A stretch of DNA of 6,896 bases from Reyranella sp. (GTDB lineage Bacteria > Pseudomonadota > Alphaproteobacteria > Reyranellales > Reyranellaceae). The notes under the pieces were generated by a model. It made no database searches. It saw nothing but the letters and a program-made list of their open reading frames with translations, and was not told where the DNA came from. Every line of letters begins with the position of its first letter. Position 1 is the first letter of the stretch. The position numbers and the translations under genes are program-made. Positions 1 through 6,474 of this stretch are shown here, piece by piece. The DNA lies in contig JAUXST010000697.1 of the NCBI GenBank assembly GCA_030679805.1, positions 1 to 6,896 on the forward strand. Direction: 5' to 3'.

Positions 1-465
1 CGCCACGAGGCCGACGTCGCCGTTATGGCCAAGAGCGTGTCCGATCCGCGCCTGCATGCCGTCCGGCTGCGCACCGACCGGGTGGTGCTGTTCGCGCCCG
101 CCAAACACCCGCTCGCCCGCAAGGGTCGCGCGCCGCTCGCCGCCCTCAACGGCCAGGAGCTGGTGCTGCGGGAGCGCGGCTCGATCACGCGTGAAGTCCT
201 GGAACAGGCCATGGCCGCGGCCGATGTCCGGCCGGGCTCCATCGTAGAGGTGCAGACCCGCGAAGGCGTGCGCGAGGCGGTGGCAGCAGGGTTCGGCGTC
301 GGCGCCGTCTTCGCCAGCGAACTGGGCGAGGACCGCCGCTTCAGGCGCATCACCGTCGCCGACAGCGATCTCGCGGTCGCCGAATACGCGCTCTGCCTGC
401 AGGAACGCCGTCGCGTGGCGCTGGTCCGCGCCTTCATGGACGTGGCGACGCGGCTGGCGTCATGA
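1..465 (+). CDS. LysR-type transcriptional regulator, C-terminal effector-binding part (5' end outside window)
   Basis: The frame is open from base 1 and ends at TGA 463-465, giving 154 visible residues. It starts inside the effector-binding domain with RHEADVAVM, the usual 'x-x-x-A-D-(V/L)-A-(V/I)' strand of LysR proteins. The run VVLFAPAKHPLARKG and the later REGVREAVAAGFGVGAVFASEL match the standard pattern: a second-lobe strand with 'HPLA', then the helix and glycine-rich turn with 'V..G.G(I/V)'. The winged-helix DNA-binding domain (about the first 60 residues of the family) is missing only because the window begins within the gene. An ATG at 25-27 is internal, not a start. LysR proteins bind DNA as oligomers and respond to a small ligand; the ligand cannot be read here. 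Some features recall regulators near aminoethylphosphonate genes, but that is only an impression. The family is sure, the target is not. Confidence 0.9.
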   Translation, partial: RHEADVAVMAKSVSDPRLHAVRLRTDRVVLFAPAKHPLARKGRAPLAALNGQELVLRERGSITREVLEQAMAAADVRPGSIVEVQTREGVREAVAAGFGVGAVFASELGEDRRFRRITVADSDLAVAEYALCLQERRRVALVRAFMDVATRLAS

Positions 466-534
466 ATCAGCAGACGTAACAAATCAGTCAAAAAACTTTA
501 ACCGACTCCGAGTGAGGCGTAGGATTCGCCCATC
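466..534 (+). promoter_or_regulatory. Short A/T-rich spacer upstream of the phosphate cotransporter; possible promoter and ribosome-binding site
   Basis: This 69-base gap follows the LysR stop codon. Bases 477-502 are markedly A/T-rich in a window that is otherwise GC-rich, as expected for a promoter. No clear -35/-10 pair could be chosen. Two imperfect CAG(A/T)C repeats (471-475 and 485-489) lie 14 bases apart, which is not the 11-base spacing of a PhoB box, so I do not call one. AGGA at 521-524 lies 10 bases before the ATG at 535 and is a weak but usable ribosome-binding site. The genes could equally be co-transcribed from upstream of the LysR gene. Confidence 0.3.
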
Positions 535-2220
535 ATGCACGGCGTAGAGACGATCCTGAACGTTCTGGGCAGCGTGGCTTTGCTGCTATGGGGCGTGCGC
601 ATGGTCCGCACCGGCCTGACGCGCGCCTTCGGCGCCACGCTGCGCCGTGCCATCGCCGCCTGTTCGCGTAACCGCTTCACCGCCTTCGTGGGCGGGCTCG
701 CCATCACAGGGCTGCTGCAGTCGAGCACCGCGACGGCACTGCTGCTCTCCTCCTTCGCCGGTCGCGGCCTGATCCCCCTCGGCATCGCGCTCGCCGTCAT
801 GCTGGGTGCCGATGTCGGAACCACCATCGCGGCCCAGATCCTGTCGTTCGATCTGGGCTGGGTCTCGCCGCTGATGATCGGCATCGGCGTGATCTCCTTC
901 CTGTCGAGCGAGTCCGAGAAGGCGCGCCATCTCGGCCGCGTCGCCATCGGGCTCGGCCTGATGCTGCTGTCGCTGAGGCTGCTGGCGCTCGCCACCCTGC
1001 CGCTGCGCAGCGCGCCGGCCTTCATGGCGGCTCTCGAGGGCCTGCAGGACGAATACGTGATCGCGGTCGTGCTGGGCACGCTCGCCACCTGGTTCGTGCA
1101 TTCGAGCCTATCAATCGTGCTGCTAGTCATGTCGTTTGCCGGCAGCGGCCTTGTCGAGCCGAAGCTGGCGCTTGCCCTGGTGATCGGCGCCAACATCGGC
1201 GGCGCGCTGGCGCCCTACATGGCGCAGGCCAGCGCGGAGGTGGAAGCACGCCGCGTGCCGCTCGCCAATCTGATCACGCGCGGCATCGTCGGTCTCGCCA
1301 TCCTGCCCTTCCTGGGCCCGGCGCTGCAGGCGATGAGCTGGATCGACCCTTCGGCGACGCGGCTCGCGGTCAATTTCCATACCGCGTTCAACTTCGCGGT
1401 CGCGATCTTCTTCCTGCCGCTGATCGACGTCATCGCCTGGGTCTGCCGACACCTGCTGCCCGACAAGCCGGTCCCCGACGATCCCGGCAAGCCACGCCAT
1501 CTCGACCCCAACGTGCTCGATTCGCCCGCCGAAGCCTTGGGCTGCGCCTTGCGCGAGACGCTGAACCTCGGCGATCGCGTGGCCGACATGCTGCGCGAGA
1601 CCATCACCGTCTTCGACCGCAACGACCCCAAGGCGGTAAAAGCCATCGAAGCAGCCGACGATTCCGTCGACCGGCTCTACGAGGCGATCAAGCTCTATCT
1701 CATCCAGACCTCGCGCAACGAGCTCGGCGAAGAGGACGGCAAGCGCTATGTCGAGATCCTGACTTTCACCACCAACCTCGAGCATGTCGGTGACATCATC
1801 GACAAGAACCTGATGGAACTCGCGGCTAAGAAGATCAGGAACCGCTACGCCTTCTCCCCCGAGGGCATGGCCGAGCTGCGCGCCATCCATTCCCAGGTGC
1901 TGGAGAACCTGCGGCTGGCGCTGAACGTCTTCACTACGCGCGACATCACGCTCGCCCGACGCCTGGTCGCCGAGAAGACCGCCATGCGCGAGGCTGAGGC
2001 CCGCGCCGCCGACAGCCACTATGCCCGCCTGCGCGAGGGCCGGCCGGAGTCGATCGAGACCAGCTCGATCCATATGGACGTGATCCGCGACCTCAAGCGC
2101 ATCAACGGCCACCTGACGACGGTTGCCTATCCCATCCTCGAGGCCGCCGGCGAACTGGCCGAATCGCGCCTCAGAATCGTGCAGACCGAGGCGACAGGCC
2201 AGCCAGCACCTTCTGTCTGA
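535..2220 (+). CDS. Na+/phosphate cotransporter family protein with C-terminal PhoU-like domain
   Basis: The protein has 561 residues and is an inner-membrane sodium-dependent phosphate transporter of the NptA/YjbB (PNaS) type. The membrane part (about 5-305) has two related halves. The first carries LLQSSTATALL (Q62, S63, S64) and GADVGTT (91-97). The second carries FVHSSLSIVLL (H189, S190, S191) and GANIGGA (218-224). The two motif pairs are offset by exactly 127 residues, the duplication typical of this family. Hydrophobic segments lie near 6-24, 52-72, 79-100, 110-124, 136-155, 175-200, 209-230, 247-268 and 284-304. A proline- and aspartate-rich linker (310-330) leads to a helical PhoU-like domain (about 335-545), whose LEHVGDIIDKNL (414-425) matches the PhoU metal/helix motif. 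Length and order fit complete bacterial members. The start at 535 is supported by the immediate membrane segment and AGGA at 521-524. Substrate direction (uptake or efflux) cannot be told; YjbB-type proteins can export phosphate. Confidence 0.93.
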   Translation: MHGVETILNVLGSVALLLWGVRMVRTGLTRAFGATLRRAIAACSRNRFTAFVGGLAITGLLQSSTATALLLSSFAGRGLIPLGIALAVMLGADVGTTIAAQILSFDLGWVSPLMIGIGVISFLSSESEKARHLGRVAIGLGLMLLSLRLLALATLPLRSAPAFMAALEGLQDEYVIAVVLGTLATWFVHSSLSIVLLVMSFAGSGLVEPKLALALVIGANIGGALAPYMAQASAEVEARRVPLANLITRGIVGLAILPFLGPALQAMSWIDPSATRLAVNFHTAFNFAVAIFFLPLIDVIAWVCRHLLPDKPVPDDPGKPRHLDPNVLDSPAEALGCALRETLNLGDRVADMLRETITVFDRNDPKAVKAIEAADDSVDRLYEAIKLYLIQTSRNELGEEDGKRYVEILTFTTNLEHVGDIIDKNLMELAAKKIRNRYAFSPEGMAELRAIHSQVLENLRLALNVFTTRDITLARRLVAEKTAMREAEARAADSHYARLREGRPESIETSSIHMDVIRDLKRINGHLTTVAYPILEAAGELAESRLRIVQTEATGQPAPSV

Positions 2221-2239
2221 TCACTTCTGGAGATCGGCC

Positions 2240-2267
2240 TTGCGGTCCGCTCCGTGTCACTCAATAT
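2240..2267 (+). promoter_or_regulatory. Candidate sigma-70-type promoter for the Gfo/Idh gene
   Basis: TTGCGG (2240-2245) and CAATAT (2262-2267) are 16 bases apart and lie 43 bases upstream of the ATG at 2310. TTGC-type -35 elements are common in alphaproteobacteria. The -10 match is partial, and the call rests on spacing and location only. An inverted repeat (2258-2272) overlaps the proposed -10, where a repressor could act. Confidence 0.25.
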
Positions 2268-2272
2268 GAGTG
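2258..2272. promoter_or_regulatory. Perfect inverted repeat, possible operator
   Basis: CACTCA-ATA-TGAGTG is a perfect 6-base inverted repeat around a 3-base centre, in the leader between the phosphate cotransporter and the Gfo/Idh gene. There is no T-run after it, so a rho-independent terminator for the upstream gene is unlikely. It overlaps the only plausible -10 element in the leader. It does not match a named operator that I recognise. Confidence 0.3.
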
Positions 2273-2277
2273 TCGCC

Positions 2278-2294
2278 GAGCGGATAACGCGCTC
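2278..2294. promoter_or_regulatory. Second inverted repeat in the same leader
   Basis: GAGCG-GATAACG-CGCTC is a 5-base inverted repeat with a 7-base centre, starting five bases after the first inverted repeat. It could be a second regulator half-site pair or chance. It includes GAGCGGATAAC, which is also the core of the E. coli lac operator, but the flanks do not continue that match. Confidence 0.2.
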
Positions 2295-2309
2295 TGGAAT
2301 GTGATGTAG

Positions 2310-3905
2310 ATGGTACGCGCAAAAACATCGACCAAAGGCCCGGACAGATGGATCCTGGCCCGCTCCTTCCGCCACAGTGGCGGCATGAGGTGGGTCTCCG
2401 ATTTGCCTCCAGAGCTGTCGAGCGACACTGACAACAATGATTTTCCGTACCGGTCGCCCCTGCGGTTGCTGGAGGACGGTAGGGAACTTGGGCCGGCCCA
2501 TGCCCTTCATGCGACCATCCAAGATTCCGGCGACGGCCGGTACTCGTTCTGGCTAGGAGTCGTTTACTTCTCCACCTCCGATGGAAGCGACCCCAATACC
2601 AATGGCCGCGCCTATGCGGTGGGGCGGGTTTCACCGCGTCCGGATTCCAGGAGTGTGCTGCGTGCCATTGCTCCTTCCAGCGCCGGACCGCAATGGTCGG
2701 CGCCCGATCGTCCGTTTCGTTGTGCCGTTCTGGGGCTCGGCAATCGTGGCCGTGCCCTGGCGCGGATAGTCGCCGGCCTCGCTGGCGCTGAAATCGCCTG
2801 GCTTGTCGACACGGCCCCCGCGCGTGTCGAGCAGATGCGGGCAGATCTCAACCTTGCGGAGGCCCGGACCGGCACGGATTTTGTCGCGGCACTTTGTGAT
2901 CCCGAGGTCGACGCGGTGTTCATCACGTTGCCCGACCACCTTCATCGTCTCGTCGCCGAACAGGCCTTTCGCGCCGGCAAGCATGTCTTCCTGGAAAAGC
3001 CCATCGCCACCACCGCTCCGGATGGAAAGGCGATTGTCGCCGCCTGGCAGGCCAGCGGCCGAATCCTCCAGATCGGCCATGTGCTCCGCGGGACGCCATT
3101 CTACCAGGCCATCCGCAACGTTATCCGCCAAGACCGGCTGGGGCCAATCCGGGTGATCAGCCTCAGCGAGCAGCTCAGCGTCGCCCATGGCGCGAGCTTC
3201 CTGAGGCGATGGCATTCGGATGCCGGACGGTCAGGCGGCTTGATCGTTCACAAGTCGTGCCACGACCTCGACCTGGTCTGCTGGTTGCTCGATACGCGGC
3301 CTCGCCTTGTCGGCAGCCTCGGCGGCTTGAGCACATTCAAGAAGCCGCCCCCGGCGCCCTTCTGCTCGCAATGCAGCGTGCGGCCCGAGTGTCCCTATGC
3401 AGATACCGGCCTTCATGAGAACCGAACCAAGGCCGAGCGCACCGATCCCAGTGCCTACGGCCTCGATCGTTGTGTCTTCCGGTTGGACGAAACGATCGTC
3501 GACAATCAGGTCGTGTCGTTCGAATTGGAGAATGGCACACGGGGCACCTACTACCTCGCGATGCAAGGACCAATCCGAAGCGAGCGGCGGATCACCCTGA
3601 TCGGCGACTCGGCGCGTCTCGACGGTGTCTTCGAAGACGGCCGCTTTACCGTGACCTACACCGATCCCGACCGCGAGCGGCTCGCCTGGTCCACAAAAGG
3701 TCGCAAACTCGGCGGCCACGGTGGCGGCGACCTGTCCACCGTCACCAGCTTCCTCAATGCCTGCGTCGGCCGGTCTCCTGCGCCGATCAAGACGGTCCGG
3801 GACGCTTTGGCTGGCCTCGTCTTCGCCACCTCCGCCGAACGTTCACGGACTACCCACCAGATGGTGACCCTGGAAGACGAGGACTTTCAGCTCGACAAGG
3901 TATGA
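2310..3905 (+). CDS. Gfo/Idh/MocA-family oxidoreductase with an N-terminal glycan-enzyme-associated module
   Basis: The longest frame gives 531 residues, well above the usual 330-400 of this NAD(P)-dependent sugar dehydrogenase family, because of an N-terminal extension. The Rossmann domain starts near 136 with VLGLGNRG (G142, G144, G147). AVFITLPDHLHRLVAEQAFRAGKHVFLEKP (202-231) contains the family's E229-K230-P231 motif. The C-terminal domain has the catalytic-type pattern H314-K315-x-x-H318-D319-x-D321. A cysteine-bearing insert (C352, C355, C361, then C388) follows. Residues 49-102 form a separate module with SPLRLLEDGRELGPAH and, after R77-Y78-S79-x-W81, YFSTSDGSDPNTNGR; from memory similar modules occur on sugar- and methyl-transferase-like proteins of surface-glycan clusters. 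A stop codon (2307-2309) precedes ATG 2310. Better starts may be ATG 2385, or TTG 2403, which has GAGGTGG at 2387-2393. Probably cytosolic; the substrate, likely a sugar or sugar nucleotide, is unknown. Confidence 0.85.
   Translation: MVRAKTSTKGPDRWILARSFRHSGGMRWVSDLPPELSSDTDNNDFPYRSPLRLLEDGRELGPAHALHATIQDSGDGRYSFWLGVVYFSTSDGSDPNTNGRAYAVGRVSPRPDSRSVLRAIAPSSAGPQWSAPDRPFRCAVLGLGNRGRALARIVAGLAGAEIAWLVDTAPARVEQMRADLNLAEARTGTDFVAALCDPEVDAVFITLPDHLHRLVAEQAFRAGKHVFLEKPIATTAPDGKAIVAAWQASGRILQIGHVLRGTPFYQAIRNVIRQDRLGPIRVISLSEQLSVAHGASFLRRWHSDAGRSGGLIVHKSCHDLDLVCWLLDTRPRLVGSLGGLSTFKKPPPAPFCSQCSVRPECPYADTGLHENRTKAERTDPSAYGLDRCVFRLDETIVDNQVVSFELENGTRGTYYLAMQGPIRSERRITLIGDSARLDGVFEDGRFTVTYTDPDRERLAWSTKGRKLGGHGGGDLSTVTSFLNACVGRSPAPIKTVRDALAGLVFATSAERSRTTHQMVTLEDEDFQLDKV
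2369..2383. repeat. Perfect 7-base inverted repeat at the alternative start of the Gfo/Idh gene
   Basis: CCGCCAC-A-GTGGCGG is a perfect 7-base inverted repeat around one base, ending one base before the in-frame ATG at 2385. If translation begins at 2385 it lies in the leader and could hide or shape the start region or act as an operator. If it begins at 2310 it is simply coding sequence. The single-base centre means a hairpin would have to open some inner pairs. Confidence 0.3.
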
Positions 3906-3930
3906 CGATTGACGCCGGCGCGATTGGTAT

Positions 3931-4008
3931 CGCTTTGAAGGGGCCGAGATCTTCCTTTTCGTAGGAGGTGTAGACGACCACTTCCTGGGCCGATGCGATG
4001 AAACGCAT
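3931..4008 (-). pseudogene. Probable remnant of an ABC-transporter periplasmic solute-binding protein
   Basis: On the minus strand an ATG at 4008-4006 lies 11 bases after the stop codon of the FAD enzyme and has GGAG (4017-4014) at 5-base spacing. The frame runs 52 codons to a stop at 3850-3852. Its first 26 residues include RFIASAQ, which looks like the end of a signal peptide with an A-x-A cleavage site, then EVVVYTSYEKEDLGPFKA. This second run resembles the first strand and helix of mature iron(III)- or aminoethylphosphonate-type binding proteins ('xxVYT(S/A)xExxxLxxFKxAFE'). After FKA the resemblance ends, and from 3905 down the frame is antisense to the Gfo/Idh gene. There is no room for a full hydrophobic signal peptide upstream, so both ends look lost. 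Functional translation as a 52-residue peptide is possible but unlikely. The family link is from pattern memory only. Confidence 0.42.
3963..3986. terminator. Weak hairpin between convergent genes
   Basis: AGGAGGTG (3963-3970) and CACTTCCT (3979-3986) can pair over 8 positions, one of them a G-T wobble, around an 8-base loop. The site lies between two converging genes, where a two-way terminator would be expected. No T-run follows on either strand, so intrinsic termination is doubtful. It falls within the solute-binding-protein remnant and may be an accident of that sequence. Confidence 0.15.
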
Positions 4009-4019
4009 GCCCACTCCAC

Positions 4020-6473
4020 TTACAGCTTGATGCGTGCTCCCGCGGAATCGAAGGGGCATCGCAGCGACACCTTTGCCTTGAGCCGGGTGCCGGCAAGATC
4101 GACCTCGAAGCGACCGGCATCGAGCCATGCGGTATCGATGCCGGCGCCGTCGTCGCGTTTCACGTAGCCCATCCCGACCGATGCGCCGATCGTGTGGCCG
4201 TAGCCCGCGGATGTGAGATCGCCGACCGGCTTGCTGTCGCGCAGCAGCGCCTCGCCGCCCCACAGGAGCGGCTCGCCGTCCGCGAGCACGACCGACACCA
4301 GACGTCGCGTCAGCGGCTTGCCTTTGGCCTCGACCAGCGCCTTTTGGCCGATGAAGCCACCAGGCTTGTCGAGTTTCACCGCCCAGCCGAGGCCAGCCTG
4401 GAATGGTGTGTCGTCGGGCGTCAGCTCGCGCCCCCAGGCGCGATAGCCCTTCTCGAGGCGCAGCGTGTCGACGGCATAGTAGCCGGCATCGCGCAGGCCG
4501 AATTCGACACCCGCCTCATGCAGGGTCTCGAACACCGTGACGGCGAATTCGACCGGTATGTAAAGTTCCCAGCCGAGTTCGCCCATGTAGGTGCGGCGCG
4601 AGGCGAACACCGTGGCATGGCCCACGCCGATCTCGCGGATGGAGGCGAAGGGGAATGCCTCGTTGGAAAAGTTGGCGCGGCTGACTTTCTGGAGCAACGC
4701 GCGGCTCCGAGGCCCCATCACCGAAAGCACGGTCCAGGCCGCCGTCACGTCGGTCAGCGTGGCGTGCGCGCCCTCGGGCATGTGGCGGCCGATCCAGTCG
4801 GCGTCGCGCGTCACCTGGGCCGAGCCCGTCACGATCATGAATCTGTCGCGGCCCAGGCGGGCGATGGTGAGATCGCTCTCGAAAGTTCCACGATCGTTCA
4901 GCATCCCGGTATAGACCGTGCGGCCCACAGGCACGACGACGTCGTTGGCCGAAAGGTGCTGCAGCACCTTCTCGGCATCGCGCCCCTGCATCAGGAACTT
5001 GCCGAAGGAGGTCTCGTCGACGACCGTCACGCCCTCGCGGGTGGCGCGGTGCTCGGCCGCGACATGGTCGAACCATTCGCCACGGCCCCAGCCATACTGC
5101 ATGTCCGGCGACTTGCCGGTGCCGGCAAACCAGTTGGGCCGCTCCCAGCCCATCTTGTTGCCGAACCAGGCGCCGCGCGCCTTCAGGCGGTCATAGAGCG
5201 GCGAGCGGCGGAACGGCCGGCCGCTCTCCTGCTCGCGCTGCGGCCACGGCATCTTGTAGTGCAGACCCAGCGTCTCGGCGACGCGCGCCCGCAGCCAGGA
5301 GTCGTTGCCATGGAAGCCCGCGAAGCGGCGGATGTCGACCGGCCAGAGATCCATCGTCGGCTCGCCGGCCACGATCCATTCGGCCAGCGCCATGCCGGCG
5401 CCGCCGGAACTCGCGATGCCCATCGAATTGAAGCCGGCGCCGACGAAGAAGCCCCGGAGGTTCGGCGCTTCGCCCAGAATGTAGTTGAGGTCGGGCGTAA
5501 AGCTTTCCGGGCCGTTCATGAAAGTCTTGATACCGGTCTTCTCCAGCGCCGGGACGCGGATCAGGGCATTGTCCATCAGGATCTGGAACTGGTCCCAGTC
5601 GTCCGGCAGCATGCCGAACTCGAAATCGTCGGGAATGACATCCTTGTTCCACGGCTTGGCGTCAGGCTCAAAACCGCCCATCAAGAGGCCGCCGACCTCC
5701 TCCTTGAAGTAGATGTAGCCGTCGGGATCGCGCATTACCGGCAGGTCGCGCGGCACGTTCTCCATCTTCTCGGTGACGATGTACATGTGCTCGCAGGAAT
5801 AGAGCGGCACCGTGACGCCGACCATGCGCCCGACCTGCCGCGCCCATTGGCCTCCGCAGTTGACCACGATCTCGGCGGTGATCGGGCCTTCGGTCGTCTT
5901 CACGCCGGTGACGCGTCCGTCCTTGGTGTCGATGGAGGTCACGCGGGTCTTCTCGAAGATGCGGACACCACCGTTGCGCGCGCCCCTGGCCAGCGCCTGG
6001 GTGATGTCGGCGGGATTAGCCTTGCCGTCGCCAGGCAGCCATACCGCGCCCACCAGATCGTCGGTGCGCATGATGGGATACTTGTCGCCGGCCTCTTTGG
6101 GCGTCAGCGGCTCGCAAGCGACGCCCTGGGCGTTGGCCATGGCAACCGACCGGCGCAGCAGCACCATGCGCTCCTCGGTACGCGCCACCGAGAGTGAGCC
6201 GCACTGCTTCCAGCCGGTGGCGAGCCCGGTTTCGGCCTCGAGCCTGGCGTAGAGATCGGTGCTGTAGCGGATCAACCGCGTCAGGTTCTGGTAACTGCGG
6301 AGCTGGCCCACGAGGCCCGCGGCATGCCAGGTCGTGCCGCCGCTCAGGCGGCCCTGCTCCAGCAACACCACGTCCTTCCAGCCGAGCTTGGCCAGATGAT
6401 AGGCCGTCGAGCAGCCCATGATGCCGCCACCGATGATGACGACGCGGGCCTGGGTGGGAAAATTCGGTGCCAT
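4020..6473 (-). CDS. FAD-dependent dimethylglycine/sarcosine dehydrogenase-like oxidoreductase with folate-binding GcvT domains
   Basis: This complete 817-residue enzyme matches the length and order of the DMGDH/SARDH family. Residues 10-368 form the FAD (DAO) domain, with VVIIGGGIMG (G15, G17, G20) and E39 at the end of the second strand. TTWHAAGL places H50 where DMGDH and SARDH bind FAD covalently. A short linker domain (about 371-426, FAO_M type) follows. The GcvT-like tetrahydrofolate domain (about 428-700) has YTGMLNDRGTFESDLTI (521-537), GELGWELYIP (631-640) and VDTLRLEKGYRAWGREL (668-684). A GcvT C-terminal barrel runs from about 720 to 810, with GYVKRD (769-774). The expected reaction is oxidative N-demethylation of a methylated glycine-like amine, with the one-carbon unit passed to tetrahydrofolate. 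The exact substrate cannot be read. The start codon lies one base after the stop of the alcohol dehydrogenase and has no clear ribosome-binding site, which implies coupled translation. It appears to lack a cleavable targeting peptide. Confidence 0.92.
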   Translation of the reverse strand: MAPNFPTQARVVIIGGGIMGCSTAYHLAKLGWKDVVLLEQGRLSGGTTWHAAGLVGQLRSYQNLTRLIRYSTDLYARLEAETGLATGWKQCGSLSVARTEERMVLLRRSVAMANAQGVACEPLTPKEAGDKYPIMRTDDLVGAVWLPGDGKANPADITQALARGARNGGVRIFEKTRVTSIDTKDGRVTGVKTTEGPITAEIVVNCGGQWARQVGRMVGVTVPLYSCEHMYIVTEKMENVPRDLPVMRDPDGYIYFKEEVGGLLMGGFEPDAKPWNKDVIPDDFEFGMLPDDWDQFQILMDNALIRVPALEKTGIKTFMNGPESFTPDLNYILGEAPNLRGFFVGAGFNSMGIASSGGAGMALAEWIVAGEPTMDLWPVDIRRFAGFHGNDSWLRARVAETLGLHYKMPWPQREQESGRPFRRSPLYDRLKARGAWFGNKMGWERPNWFAGTGKSPDMQYGWGRGEWFDHVAAEHRATREGVTVVDETSFGKFLMQGRDAEKVLQHLSANDVVVPVGRTVYTGMLNDRGTFESDLTIARLGRDRFMIVTGSAQVTRDADWIGRHMPEGAHATLTDVTAAWTVLSVMGPRSRALLQKVSRANFSNEAFPFASIREIGVGHATVFASRRTYMGELGWELYIPVEFAVTVFETLHEAGVEFGLRDAGYYAVDTLRLEKGYRAWGRELTPDDTPFQAGLGWAVKLDKPGGFIGQKALVEAKGKPLTRRLVSVVLADGEPLLWGGEALLRDSKPVGDLTSAGYGHTIGASVGMGYVKRDDGAGIDTAWLDAGRFEVDLAGTRLKAKVSLRCPFDSAGARIKL

Positions 6474-6474
6474 G

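Noticed and set aside
466..500. Possible PhoB box upstream of the phosphate cotransporter.
   Set aside because: The CAG(A/T)C repeats are 14 bases apart, not 11, and the CTGTCAT consensus is poorly matched.
498..1196. A 232-codon minus-strand frame overlapping the start of the phosphate cotransporter.
   Set aside because: It is serine-, arginine- and proline-rich with no recognisable domain, and is antisense to the conserved membrane segments.
1123..2112. A 329-codon open frame on the minus strand across the phosphate cotransporter.
   Set aside because: It is a shadow of the real gene: no motifs, no ribosome-binding site, and a skewed mirror-frame composition rich in D, G, V and R.
2221..2257. 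GC-rich GCGGTCCGC palindrome after the cotransporter stop, considered as a terminator.
   Set aside because: The stem is only four base pairs around one base and there is no T-run.
2278..2288. Eleven-base identity to the lac operator core (GAGCGGATAAC).
   Set aside because: The flanks do not continue the operator, there is no LacI-type regulator in the window, and the match can arise by chance. The surrounding inverted repeat is reported instead.
3902..3964. A 20-codon plus-strand frame starting with ATGA that overlaps the Gfo/Idh stop.
   Set aside because: The overlap looks like translational coupling, but the product is very short, has no recognisable feature, and lies opposite the more convincing minus-strand remnant.
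4194..6197. A 667-codon open frame on the plus strand across the FAD enzyme gene.
   Set aside because: It is antisense to a clearly real gene with full domain structure. Its composition (rich in R, H, A, G, low-complexity) is typical of the mirror frame in GC-rich coding DNA, and no domain is recognisable.
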